44,797 bases of DNA from CAZWCX01 sp964632945 (GTDB lineage: Bacteria > Planctomycetota > MHYJ01 > WSZJ01 > CAZWCX01), in NCBI GenBank assembly GCA_964632945.1, contig CAZWCX010000055.1, positions 1 to 44,797 on the forward strand, given 5' to 3'. Shown here in pieces: positions 31,508 to 41,457 of the stretch. The position numbers were made by a program, and so were the translations under genes. Under the pieces are notes generated by a model. It was not told the origin of the DNA. It was given only the letters and a program-made list of their open reading frames with translations, and made no database searches. Positions within the stretch are counted from its first letter, which is position 1; each line of letters opens with the position of its first letter.

Positions 31508-32058
31508 TCGACAGGACGCTGGCGAAACGCTACGCGCAGGCACTGCTCGATGTCGCGGTGCGCGCCAACAAGGTGCGGGTGATCGAGACGCAGGTGCTCG
31601 CGGTCGCGGGAATCTATCGGGACATGAAGGACCTGCGCGACTTCCTCGCGCACCCCAAAGTCCGGCTCGTCGAGAAGGAGAAGACGCTCCGCAGCGTATT
31701 CGAGTCCCGGATCGAGCGGGAAATGCTGGAGTTCCTGCTGGTCCTCCTGCGCAAGCGCCGGATGGAGTTTCTTCCCGAGGTCGCCTCGGTCTACGACCAG
31801 CTGGCGGACGAGTTCGAGGGGCTGGTGCGGGTCGATGTTGCGACCTTCGCCCCGCTCTCTCCGGAGGAGCGCAAGCGCCTGCTCGAGGCGTTGTCGCGGC
31901 TGACCGGCGGGCGACAGGTGGCGCTGACCGAACGCGAGGACAAGGCGCTCCTGGGCGGGATTTCCGTCCGGATCGGAGATGTGCTGGTGGACGGAAGCGT
32001 CTCGGGGCGATTGAAGCGATTGAAGGAAGAATTGGCGGCATCCGTCCGGTTCGCGTAG
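31504..32058 (+). CDS. atpH: ATP synthase F1 subunit delta
   Basis: Delta joins the b stator to the top of F1. The 184-residue protein matches in length and motifs: LAKRYAQALLDVA at the start, DFLAHPKVRLVEKEKTL in the middle, and the C-terminal signature LLGGISVRIGDVLVDGSVSG-RL. The GTG start overlaps the atpF stop codon. Nothing unusual. Confidence 0.95.
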   Translation: MIDRTLAKRYAQALLDVAVRANKVRVIETQVLAVAGIYRDMKDLRDFLAHPKVRLVEKEKTLRSVFESRIEREMLEFLLVLLRKRRMEFLPEVASVYDQLADEFEGLVRVDVATFAPLSPEERKRLLEALSRLTGGRQVALTEREDKALLGGISVRIGDVLVDGSVSGRLKRLKEELAASVRFA

Positions 32059-32134
32059 CGAACCCGGCGCGGAAGCGGGGCGATTCGCCCCGAACCGTTC
32101 GAACTTCGTGGAAGGTCAATCGGGGAGCTGTTCG

Positions 32135-33652
<1,518 letters not shown>

Positions 33653-34564
33653 ATGAAGATCGTCAGCGCACGGGCCATCCGCCGGAAGATCCGGGCGGTC
33701 GGCAACATCAAGAAGATCACCCGCGCCATGGAGATGGTGTCGGCGGCCAAGCTGAAGAAGGTGCTGAGCCGCCTGATGGCCATTCGCCCGTATGCCTCCA
33801 AGATCCAGGAACTGATGGGCAACCTGATGGCCGGGGTGGGCGAAACCGATTACCGCCACCTGAAGCAACCGGAGCAGGTGAAGAACGTCGCCGTCGTCGT
33901 CCTGAGTTCCGACAAGGGTCTCTGCGGCTCGTACAACACCAACCTGTTCCGCATGGCGAACGGGTTCCTGAATGCCGAGAAAGCGCCGTCGGTGAAGTTG
34001 CTCACCATCGGGCGCAAGGCGCGCGACTTCTACAAGCGCGAGCGCTGGCCGGTGATGGGGAGCCATCTGGGGCTTCCCGTCGAACCGACGTTCGGTCAGA
34101 TCCGCGAGATCCTGCGGGACCTCACCGCGGCGTTCGAGAAGGGGGAGATCGACGTGATCCAGATCGCGTTCACGGAATTCGTGAATGCGGTCCGCTACAC
34201 GCCGAAGGTGATCCAGTTCCTGCCGATCACGGGACCGCGCGTTTCGGAACGGGAAAAGAAGAAGTCGCACGCGGAGGCGGCCGGGCGGTCGAAGACCGCC
34301 GCCCCCGAGTACATCTACGAACCGGAACCGAAGAAGATCCTCGGCACGTTGATCCCGAGATATGTCGAGATCACGTTCTACAGCATTCTCCTGGAAACGA
34401 TGGCGAGCGAGCACGCCGCGCGCATGAGCGCGATGCGGAACGCCTCCGACAACGCCCAGGAACTGATCGACGACCTGACCTTGGTCTACAACAAGGCGCG
34501 TCAGTCGTCGATCACGAAGGAGCTGCTCGACATCGTGGGCGGCGCCGAGGCGCTCAAGGGGTAG
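33653..34564 (+). CDS. atpG: ATP synthase F1 subunit gamma
   Basis: Gamma is the rotating central shaft. The 303-residue product has the conserved N-terminus (IRRKIRAVGNIKKITRAMEM), the mid-domain SSDKGLCGSYNTNLF and the C-terminal helix ending YNKARQSSITKELLDIVGGAEA. A Lys/Ala-rich insert, REKKKSHAEAAGRSKTAA, sits at about residues 200-217 before the YIYEPEP motif; inserts here are common. The ATG begins one base after the atpA stop codon. Confidence 0.97.
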   Translation: MKIVSARAIRRKIRAVGNIKKITRAMEMVSAAKLKKVLSRLMAIRPYASKIQELMGNLMAGVGETDYRHLKQPEQVKNVAVVVLSSDKGLCGSYNTNLFRMANGFLNAEKAPSVKLLTIGRKARDFYKRERWPVMGSHLGLPVEPTFGQIREILRDLTAAFEKGEIDVIQIAFTEFVNAVRYTPKVIQFLPITGPRVSEREKKKSHAEAAGRSKTAAPEYIYEPEPKKILGTLIPRYVEITFYSILLETMASEHAARMSAMRNASDNAQELIDDLTLVYNKARQSSITKELLDIVGGAEALKG

Positions 34565-34630
34565 GGGAAGGGTAACGCGGATCGCGCGTTTGACGCGCAT
34601 TCCTTACGCAACTACGAGGGGAGAGCCGAG

Positions 34631-36034
34631 ATGGTGGCGCCGAAGAAGAACATCGGGAAGATCCTGCAGGTCATCGGCCCCGTGGTCGACGTTGCCTTCG
34701 ACCAGCGGCTGCCCGAGATCTATACCGCGTTGAAGATCGAGGATCCGTCGCGGAATCTCTCGCTGGTGACCGAAGTCGCGCAGCATCTCGGCAATACCGC
34801 CGTGCGCTCCGTGGCGCTGAAGTCCACGGATGGGCTGGTGCGGGGAATGGACGTCGAAGATACCGGCGCCCCGATCACGATCCCGGTGGGTCGCGGCACG
34901 CTGGGCCGGCTGCTCGACGTGCTCGGGCAGCCGATCGACGGGCAGGGACCGATCAAGGCCCAGGACTACTATCCGATCCATCGGCCCGCTCCCAAGCTCG
35001 AAGACCTCGAGACTGCCCCGCTCATTTTCGAAACCGGCATCAAGGTCATCGATCTCCTGGTCCCCTTCCCCAAGGGCGGGAAGATGGGTCTCTTCGGCGG
35101 CGCGGGCGTCGGGAAGACGGTGTTGCTCCAGGAGTTGATCCGCAACATCGCAGTCGAGCACGGCGGTTTCTCCGTGTTCGCCGGCGTGGGCGAGCGCACC
35201 CGCGAAGGGAATGACCTCTGGCTGGAAATGAAGCACTCGGGGGTCATCGACAAGACCACGCTGGTGTTCGGTCAGATGAACGAGCCCCCCGGATCCCGCC
35301 TGCGCGTCGGCCTGACCGGCGTCACCCTGGCCGAGTTCTTCCGCGAGCAGGAAGGCCAGGACGTTCTCCTCTTCATCGACAACATTTTCCGCTTCGTGCA
35401 GGCCGGCTCGGAAGTGTCGGCTTTGCTCGGGCGCATGCCGTCGGCCGTCGGCTACCAGCCCACGCTGGCCTCGGAAATGGCCGCGCTCCAGGAGCGCATC
35501 ACGTCGACCAAGCGCGGCTCGATCACCTCCGTGCAGGCCGTGTACGTGCCGGCCGACGACATCACCGATCCGGCCCCGGCGACCACGTTCAGCCACCTGG
35601 ACGGCACCATCGTCCTCGAGCGGCGCATCGCGGAACTCGGCATCTACCCGGCGGTCGATCCGCTGCGGTCGACCTCGCGCCTGCTCGATCCGCTCATCGT
35701 CGGCGAAGAGCACTACAAGACCGCGCGCGAAGTGCAGCGGATCCTGCAGCGCTACCAGGACCTCCAGGACATCATCGCCATCCTGGGCATGGAAGAACTG
35801 TCCGACGAGGACAAGCAGGTCGTCGCCCGGGCGCGCCGGCTCCAGCGCTTCCTCTCCCAGCCGTTCTTCGTCGCGCAGGCGTTCACGAACACCCCGGGCA
35901 AATACGTCTCCCGCAAGGAGACCGTGCGCTCGTTCCGCGAGATCATCGACGGCAAGCACGACCAGTTGCCGGAACAGGCCTTCTACCTCCAGGGCAGCAT
36001 CGACGACGTGATCGAGCGGGCGAAGAAGATGTAA
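34631..36034 (+). CDS. atpD: ATP synthase F1 subunit beta
   Basis: The catalytic subunit, 467 residues, has the P-loop GGAGVGKT, VFAGVGERTREGNDL, the ALLGRMPSAVGYQPTL block and the lever motif MEELSDEDK, a variant of DELSEED. AGGGGAG lies before the ATG. Standard length and order; no anomaly seen. Confidence 0.98.
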   Translation: MVAPKKNIGKILQVIGPVVDVAFDQRLPEIYTALKIEDPSRNLSLVTEVAQHLGNTAVRSVALKSTDGLVRGMDVEDTGAPITIPVGRGTLGRLLDVLGQPIDGQGPIKAQDYYPIHRPAPKLEDLETAPLIFETGIKVIDLLVPFPKGGKMGLFGGAGVGKTVLLQELIRNIAVEHGGFSVFAGVGERTREGNDLWLEMKHSGVIDKTTLVFGQMNEPPGSRLRVGLTGVTLAEFFREQEGQDVLLFIDNIFRFVQAGSEVSALLGRMPSAVGYQPTLASEMAALQERITSTKRGSITSVQAVYVPADDITDPAPATTFSHLDGTIVLERRIAELGIYPAVDPLRSTSRLLDPLIVGEEHYKTAREVQRILQRYQDLQDIIAILGMEELSDEDKQVVARARRLQRFLSQPFFVAQAFTNTPGKYVSRKETVRSFREIIDGKHDQLPEQAFYLQGSIDDVIERAKKM

Positions 36035-36062
36035 CCCGGTCCGGGATCGCGAGGAAACCACC

Positions 36063-36497
36063 ATGGCGGGCAAAACATTCAAGGTCGAAGTCGTCACGCC
36101 GGAGCGCACCCTGCTCTCCGCGGAAGCGGAGAGCCTCATCGCCCCGGCGTACGAAGGGTACCTCGGGATCCTCTCCGGGCACTCGCCCATGCTCTGCACC
36201 CTGATCCCGGGTGAGATCAAGGTGCGAACGGCCAAGGGGGAGGAACACCTCGCGGTCAGCGGCGGATTCCTCGAGGTCGGGTCCGGCGGGGTGATCGTCC
36301 TGGCCGATGCCGCGGAGATCGTTTCGGAAATCGACGTCGCCCGGGCCCAGGGGGCGCTCACGCGCGCCAAAGACCGGCTCCGTTCCACGGCCAAGGAGAT
36401 CGATCGGGATCGCGCCGAGGCCGCCCAGGCACGCGCCACGAACCGGCTTGCCCTCGCCAGGCGCTATGGCGCGAAGGGCGCGACCGCGGGGCACTGA
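36063..36497 (+). CDS. atpC: ATP synthase F1 subunit epsilon
   Basis: The 144-residue protein has the beta-sandwich of epsilon (FKVEVVTPERTLLSAEAESL, YEGYLGILSGHSPMLC, EEHLAVSGGFLEV) followed by a C-terminal helical hairpin with an extended Arg/Ala-rich end. The sequence GAGGAG-ACC-CTCCTC just after the stop, followed by pyrimidine-rich DNA, is a weak candidate terminator for the operon. GAGGAAA precedes the ATG. Confidence 0.96.
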   Translation: MAGKTFKVEVVTPERTLLSAEAESLIAPAYEGYLGILSGHSPMLCTLIPGEIKVRTAKGEEHLAVSGGFLEVGSGGVIVLADAAEIVSEIDVARAQGALTRAKDRLRSTAKEIDRDRAEAAQARATNRLALARRYGAKGATAGH

Positions 36498-36761
36498 GGA
36501 GACCCTCCTCCCCCCTCCGTCCTTTCCCTTGCGATTCCGCTGCGCACGCTTCGTCCAGAGCCACCCGTGCGCGCTCGGCAAGGGCGGCACACTCACGAAC
36601 CCGCGCCTCGCCGCCGAAGGAGAGGACCCTGCGCAGTGCGTCCTCCCGCCCTGCGACGTTCCTACGCGGCACGCCGTTTCTTCGACTTTCCCCTGAACGG
36701 CGGCGGGCCCTCCCCCGTCCAATCCGCTGTTCGGGGTCGAAGGATTCGAGGAGGAGACAGC

Positions 36762-38753
36762 ATGTCGCTGCCGATGATCCCCCGCGTTCCCGTCTTGCTC
36801 CTCGCGGCGTTCCAGGTTTTCGCCGCACCGCTCTGCCTCGAGGCCGGCGAGGGCGGGGAGCGTTGCGATCGTGCTCCGTTTCGCTGGCTTCGCGCGCAGG
36901 GATTCGCCGCCGCGGCCCCGCGGCCGATGGTCCGAGTAGACATGCAACGGCGCCCGCTCGCCGGCGGAGCCCCCTCCGAGTACGGGCGGATGTTCGGCTA
37001 CCTGCTCTCCGAGAGCGCGGAGGAGATCGTTCTCCAGGGCATTTTTCCCGAACCCGTCCGGGTTCCGCGCGTCAGGGTTCGCCCGCACGATGCCCTCCAT
37101 GCCACGGTGGTGACGCTGGATCTGGAGAGCGAGGCGCGTCGCTGCCTGGCGAACCTCGCGGGGGAGGTCCGGTCCCTCGGCGACGAGGGGCCGCCGTACG
37201 CCGGGTGGGAGCATCACGAGTTCATCCTTCTCGCCGCGTACTGTGAGGCGCACGGGATGCTGGATCACGCCGCCGAACTGTGTCGCCGCACCGCGATCCG
37301 CAAGTTGCGGTATGGCCGGGGTGACCCGCCCGGGGACCTGGTGATCGCCATGGAAGAGGGGCTCTCCCGTCGGATGCTGGAGCACGCCGGCGGCTTGCTC
37401 AGTTCCGCGGCCTCTCGCGAAGACATGCTGCGCGCCTACGAGCGCGTGCTGGAGTCGTTCCCGGGAACCCCCGCAGCCGAGGTGGCGCGGCCGTACCGCG
37501 AGCGCCTCTTGCGCATGGTGGCGGAAGAGCGGGCCCGGTCGGTGCGGCCGCCGCGCGATCCGGATTCCTTGTCCCTGTCCGAGCGTGTGGAGGAATGGGT
37601 GTTCCGCCTGAAAGACCAGGTTGGTGGGCTGTTCCTCGTTCCGGGTCCGGTGCACCTGGAGGAGGAGTGCGACGGCGAGGCCACGCCGAGCGCGCGGCTC
37701 GTGTCGCTCGGCGCCGAGGCGATTCCGCACCTGATTCCGGCCCTCGCGGATGATCGGTTCAGTCGGGTCGTCGAACATCGAGGGATCGGTCTGCCTTCGC
37801 CCGAGGAGGTGTGGCCGGTCGGACGGTGCGTGGAGTCCATCCTTGCGGAGGTCGCGGGGTACGGCTCGTTCGCGGTGGTGCGAGTGCTCGCGGAGACCCG
37901 GCTCGGGCGGCCGCCGGTGGATGCGCGGGAGGCGGCCACGGTCTGGTGGGAAACCTGCCGGAAGGACGGGGATCTGGAGATGTTCGTCAGCGCGCTGCAG
38001 TCGGGGGAGGGTCCGGACGAACGGCTGGCCCGGATCTTCGCGGCGCGCCATCCCCACGAGGCCCAAGGGGTGCTCGCCGATCTGCTTGCGCGGGCGGGAT
38101 CCGGCTGGTTCCGGGCGGGGATCGTTCGAGCGTTGTCGATGTTGACGGGACGCGAAGCGGAAGCCGCCCTGGAGCGGGAGGCGTCCGATGGTCCGGACGC
38201 GACGGCGCGCGTCGAGGCCATGCTGGCCCTGTCGGCCCGGCGGCCGGAGCAGGAGGAGATCGGCCTGCTGCGGCGCGAGTGGGAGAGGCACTGTGCGACG
38301 CCGTCGGGGATCGTGGACCATCGTGCCCTACCGGTGATCTCCGCGATGCTGTCGGCGGGGAGTCCGGACCTGGTGCGCGCGCTGGCGGACGGGCTGCCGC
38401 GCCTGTCGCCCCACGACCGGATGGTTGTCATCGACGAGGTGGACAGCAAACTTCGGGTTCACTGGGCATCCGGCGCCGCGGAAGCCGGGGGAGACAGTCC
38501 GGGACGCCGTCTGCGGTCGGCGGGAATGGACCTGCTCGCGGCGCTGCTCGATGATTCATCGCCGTCGCCGGTCACGATCGGGGGGCTGGCGAACCCGCCG
38601 GTGCGCGACCTGGCCGCCCGTGCCCTGGCGCGAGCGCTGTGGCTTCCGGAGGGATTCGACCTGGCGGCCCCTGCGGAGCAGCGGGAGGCGGCGATCGTCC
38701 GCCTGAAGCGAATCTGGCGCGAGTCCCGGCCCGGCGGGGAGCGAACGCGGTGA
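36762..38753 (+). CDS. Exported protein with HEAT-like helical repeats, unknown
   Basis: The 663-residue product has a signal peptide (IPRVPVLLLAAFQVFAAPL). The middle and C-terminal parts contain helical pairs resembling HEAT repeats, such as RLVSLGAEAIPHLIPALADD and the pairs around ILAEVAGYGSFAVVRVLAE and VEAMLALSARRPEQEEIGLL. The N-terminal 120 residues contain a beta-rich segment (EIVLQGIFPEPVRVPRVRV). No catalytic motif was found. GAGGAGGAG lies before the ATG. It follows atpC by 264 bases but is probably separate from the operon. It converges on the small membrane gene at 38913. Confidence 0.75.
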   Translation: MSLPMIPRVPVLLLAAFQVFAAPLCLEAGEGGERCDRAPFRWLRAQGFAAAAPRPMVRVDMQRRPLAGGAPSEYGRMFGYLLSESAEEIVLQGIFPEPVRVPRVRVRPHDALHATVVTLDLESEARRCLANLAGEVRSLGDEGPPYAGWEHHEFILLAAYCEAHGMLDHAAELCRRTAIRKLRYGRGDPPGDLVIAMEEGLSRRMLEHAGGLLSSAASREDMLRAYERVLESFPGTPAAEVARPYRERLLRMVAEERARSVRPPRDPDSLSLSERVEEWVFRLKDQVGGLFLVPGPVHLEEECDGEATPSARLVSLGAEAIPHLIPALADDRFSRVVEHRGIGLPSPEEVWPVGRCVESILAEVAGYGSFAVVRVLAETRLGRPPVDAREAATVWWETCRKDGDLEMFVSALQSGEGPDERLARIFAARHPHEAQGVLADLLARAGSGWFRAGIVRALSMLTGREAEAALEREASDGPDATARVEAMLALSARRPEQEEIGLLRREWERHCATPSGIVDHRALPVISAMLSAGSPDLVRALADGLPRLSPHDRMVVIDEVDSKLRVHWASGAAEAGGDSPGRRLRSAGMDLLAALLDDSSPSPVTIGGLANPPVRDLAARALARALWLPEGFDLAAPAEQREAAIVRLKRIWRESRPGGERTR

Positions 38754-38912
38754 TTCGAGCGGGGATCGAGTGGGGTGAGCGGCGCAGGTCGCCGCCGAAG
38801 CCGTGCCGATGCTGGAACGCGACGACGACCGGCGTTGCCTCGTGCCGGCCTCGCCCCGGCGCACGATGCGCGCACGGCGAATTCCTCAGCGAGACGAGCG
38901 TCCGGGTTCCGC

Positions 38913-39285
38913 TCAAAGCTCCGAGGTGATCGCCCGCCCCAGGCACCAGACGATCACGGTGCCGACGAAGGCGAAGCAGCAGACCCGCCCGACCACTTCG
39001 ATGCCCCGCCACCCGCGCGAGAGACGCGGATCCCGCGCGACGCTCCCGGTCTTCTGCGCCAGCCACCCCAGACCCCACGCCGGCAAGGCAACGCAGGCGA
39101 ACGTCAGCGACACGACCCAATCCCCCGGAAGGACGGGCAGGATCACGCGTGGCGTGACGACGAGCAAGGCCAGCGGCGCGGCCGCGCAGGCGGCCGCCAG
39201 GACGCCGGCCAGTCGTACTGGAAAGGACTCGAAGCCGGGAGGTTGCGATTCCAGGTCGACTCCCTCGTCGAATCGGCTTCCCCAT
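38913..39285 (-). pseudogene. Small three-helix membrane protein gene with an apparent +1 frameshift at its start
   Basis: One minus-strand frame encodes a convincing membrane protein with three helices: LAGVLAAACAAAPLALLVV, DWVVSLTFACVALPAWGLGW and EVVGRVCCFAFVGTVIVWCL. It is preceded by an acidic stretch (RFDEGVDLESQPPGFESFP). That frame has no ATG or GTG start; its first start-like codon is a TTG (39167) inside the first helix. An ATG at 39285 lies just ahead in another frame, separated by the run GGGG (39280-39283). Removing one G joins them into a clean 123-residue protein, MGSRFDEGVDLES and onward, ending at the observed stop. A sequencing or assembly error, a real mutation, or an unrecognised start codon are all possible. 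No family recognised. Confidence 0.6.
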
Positions 39286-39394
39286 GCGGAGTGGACGGTA
39301 TCGACCGTACAGATCCGAGGCCGAAAACGTCGACGGCGCGGGGATCAGCCCGCGCCGCCCGCGCCATTGGGGCCCCGGCGGGGCCCCCGCGCGA

Positions 39395-41200
39395 CTACTT
39401 CGTGGAGACGACCTTGACCCGAATGTTGCGGAACTCGACGAGGCCGCCCGGCTCGATGCCGAACCCGACGAACCCGGAAGGGGACCGGTTCTCGAGCCCG
39501 AGGGAGTCGACCTGTCCGTTGGGCATCCGAATCCGTGCCGTTGAACCGCGATACTCGACGGTGATCGTTTGCCAGCGCTGAGTTTCGGTCTGGAACCGGA
39601 TCACGTCGCTGCCGCTGGCCCCGACGCGCACGGCGACGTGGAAGCCGTCCCCCTTCAGGATCCGCGACTCGAAAGTCAAGTCCAGGTCGGCCCACTCCCG
39701 CTCGCCCTTGAAGATCCAGAGCAGGCGCTCATTGGTGACCGCGCCGACCTGCGTGTTCTCGCCGCGCAGGCTCTTTTCGACCGGATCGACGTTCCAGGTG
39801 CCGTTGGCATCGTTGCGGGTGTTCCATCCCTTCCGGTCTTCGCCATTGAAGAGCTGGATCTCACCGCCGACCGGGGGGTTGGGACGGTCATCGTGGCCGC
39901 CCGATCCGCCGCTGCCGACGCCGCGGGCGTGCTCCTCCTTGCGGCGCAGGATGGTGGTGCGAAGACGCAGCAACTCGGGATAGTGCTTGGTCTCGTGGTA
40001 CTCCTCGGGGAACTCGTCCACGCGCTTGAGCGCATCGTCGAATCGCTTGCCGTCCAGCAACGTGTAGACTTCGTCGGAGAGCTTCTTGAAATACGAGCCG
40101 GCGCCCTCGTCCCGGGTCCGCTTGATCGTCTCGATCTCCGCGTCGATCTCCTTGACCATGTGGGGCTGGTCCTCGGCCTGATCGCGAAGCTTGGAAAGGG
40201 TGTCGATCAGGTGCTGGTACTTGGGTCGCGGGGCCTGGGCTTGCTTCACCGCATCCGCAATGTGGGCCCGGATGCCCACCTCGCGCAGGCGAACGGTTTC
40301 CTGCTTGACCTTGCCGACGAACTCCGCCGGCGCGTCGGTCAGCTCCTTGGCGAAGGAGTTCAGCCGGGTAATGTGGTCCTTGAAGCTGAGCGGGTCTTTC
40401 TGGGCGTCCGACAGGATGGATGCCAGCTTGTTCTCGTTGGCCTTCTGCGCCTCGAACGCGGCCTTCTGCTTGCGGATCTGCTCCTCGAGGCCGGCCAGTT
40501 CGGCGTCGTACGGCTTCTCGCCCTTGACGATCGACCGTCGCGCGTCGATGGCCGTCAGGATCATGTCGAAATTCTGCGCCGCGGTGCGCATCTGGTCCTG
40601 GACCTCTTCCACCGCTTCCTTCGCCTTGCGCTGGCGATCGCGGGCCTTCTGGGCCTCGGCCGACTTCTTGGCGGACTGCATCGCGAAGAAGATGATCCCG
40701 CCCAGCACGAGCAGGCCGCCGACGATCCCCACGATCACCAGCGGGTTGAATCCCGGCGCTTTCTTGCGGGCGCGGGTGGAAGTGTCGGGTCGCGTGGAGT
40801 GGGGATGGGGATGCGTCGTTTCGCCGTCGTCGACGGTCTTTTGTCCCTGGGCGGGGGTGACCGGTTTGAGAACCTGGGCGCTGATCGCCTTGCGGATGCC
40901 GGAAGAGGTGCGTTTCTGCGCCCCGCTCACGCTCGCCTTGCCGACGGCCTGCGGTTGGAACACCCCGGATACCCGCCGCACGGAGGGGTAGGGGCTGGCC
41001 GTCGACTTGAACACGCCGGAGCCGGTCTTCGAGACCCCGCTCCCGGAGGAGGGAGCCTCCTGGGGGAGCAGATGGGCAACTTCTCCCCGGCAGTTGGCGC
41101 AGTAGTTCTTGCCCTCGTGATGGACCGCCTTGCCCTTGGCGAAGTCCTGTTCGGGGATCATCTCCCCGCACTTTTCACAATAGACCGTGGCCTGGCCCAC
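39395..41200 (-). CDS. Zinc-ribbon, single-pass membrane protein with coiled coil and DUF1080 domain
   Basis: The 601-residue protein runs in four parts. First, a zinc ribbon/LIM-like knuckle (Cys8, Cys11, Cys34, Cys37 in CEKCG and CANC). Second, a Ser/Thr/Lys-rich linker and a single membrane helix at about 151-174. Third, a long charged, coiled-coil-rich region (about 175-440). Fourth, at 446-601, a 3-keto-disaccharide hydrolase/DUF1080 sandwich (LFNGEDRKGW, then WADLDLTFESRI, RWQTITVEYRG and VEFRNIRVKVV). The ribbon would be cytoplasmic and the DUF1080 domain outside. DUF1080 members bind or cleave sugars; activity here is unproven. The start is GTG 41200 with GGAGGTCAGGG just upstream. 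A promoter lies about 60 nt before it. Confidence 0.82.
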   Translation of the reverse strand: MGQATVYCEKCGEMIPEQDFAKGKAVHHEGKNYCANCRGEVAHLLPQEAPSSGSGVSKTGSGVFKSTASPYPSVRRVSGVFQPQAVGKASVSGAQKRTSSGIRKAISAQVLKPVTPAQGQKTVDDGETTHPHPHSTRPDTSTRARKKAPGFNPLVIVGIVGGLLVLGGIIFFAMQSAKKSAEAQKARDRQRKAKEAVEEVQDQMRTAAQNFDMILTAIDARRSIVKGEKPYDAELAGLEEQIRKQKAAFEAQKANENKLASILSDAQKDPLSFKDHITRLNSFAKELTDAPAEFVGKVKQETVRLREVGIRAHIADAVKQAQAPRPKYQHLIDTLSKLRDQAEDQPHMVKEIDAEIETIKRTRDEGAGSYFKKLSDEVYTLLDGKRFDDALKRVDEFPEEYHETKHYPELLRLRTTILRRKEEHARGVGSGGSGGHDDRPNPPVGGEIQLFNGEDRKGWNTRNDANGTWNVDPVEKSLRGENTQVGAVTNERLLWIFKGEREWADLDLTFESRILKGDGFHVAVRVGASGSDVIRFQTETQRWQTITVEYRGSTARIRMPNGQVDSLGLENRSPSGFVGFGIEPGGLVEFRNIRVKVVSTK

Positions 41201-41262
41201 CCCTGACCTCCAGACGCTGGGGACATCCCTCTGGAACGGCGGCGATCCTAGCGCAAGAAAGA

Positions 41263-41292
41263 ATGATAGCAGCCGCCGTTGAACGGCTGCAA
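41263..41292 (-). promoter_or_regulatory. Promoter of the zinc-ribbon/DUF1080 gene, with internal palindrome
   Basis: Minus-strand TTGCAG (41287-41292), 18-base spacer, TATCAT (41263-41268). The spacer contains the perfect palindrome CCGTT-G-AACGG (41276-41286) nested in a GCAGCCG/CGGCTGC inverted repeat (41269-41275 and 41284-41290), placed where a repressor could block polymerase. A run of nine A (on this strand) lies about 25 bases upstream of the -35 element. Confidence 0.6.
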
Positions 41293-41393
41293 GGCAATTT
41301 GGAACGGTGGTAGCCTTTTTTTTTAGAACCGCCCCGGTATTCATGAGCCCGGCCGCTGCCCGCCGCGCGCGGGCCGTCGCATCGGCATTTTGC

Positions 41394-41423
41394 TTGATGG
41401 AGATCGCAGGGGACTGCTAGAAT
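41394..41423 (+). promoter_or_regulatory. Promoter of the DHS-like/hldE/gmhA unit
   Basis: TTGATG (41394-41399), 18-base spacer, TAGAAT (41418-41423). The leader to the ATG at 41458 is about 28 nt. Divergent from the promoter at 41263-41292. Confidence 0.65.
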
Positions 41424-41457
41424 CCCGCGCGCTTCAGCCGGACGCGTGGAGCCCCGG

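Noticed and set aside
36487..36540. GAGGAG-ACC-CTCCTC after atpC as the operon terminator
   Set aside because: The stem is only six pairs and no proper T-run follows; mentioned under atpC but not called as a feature.
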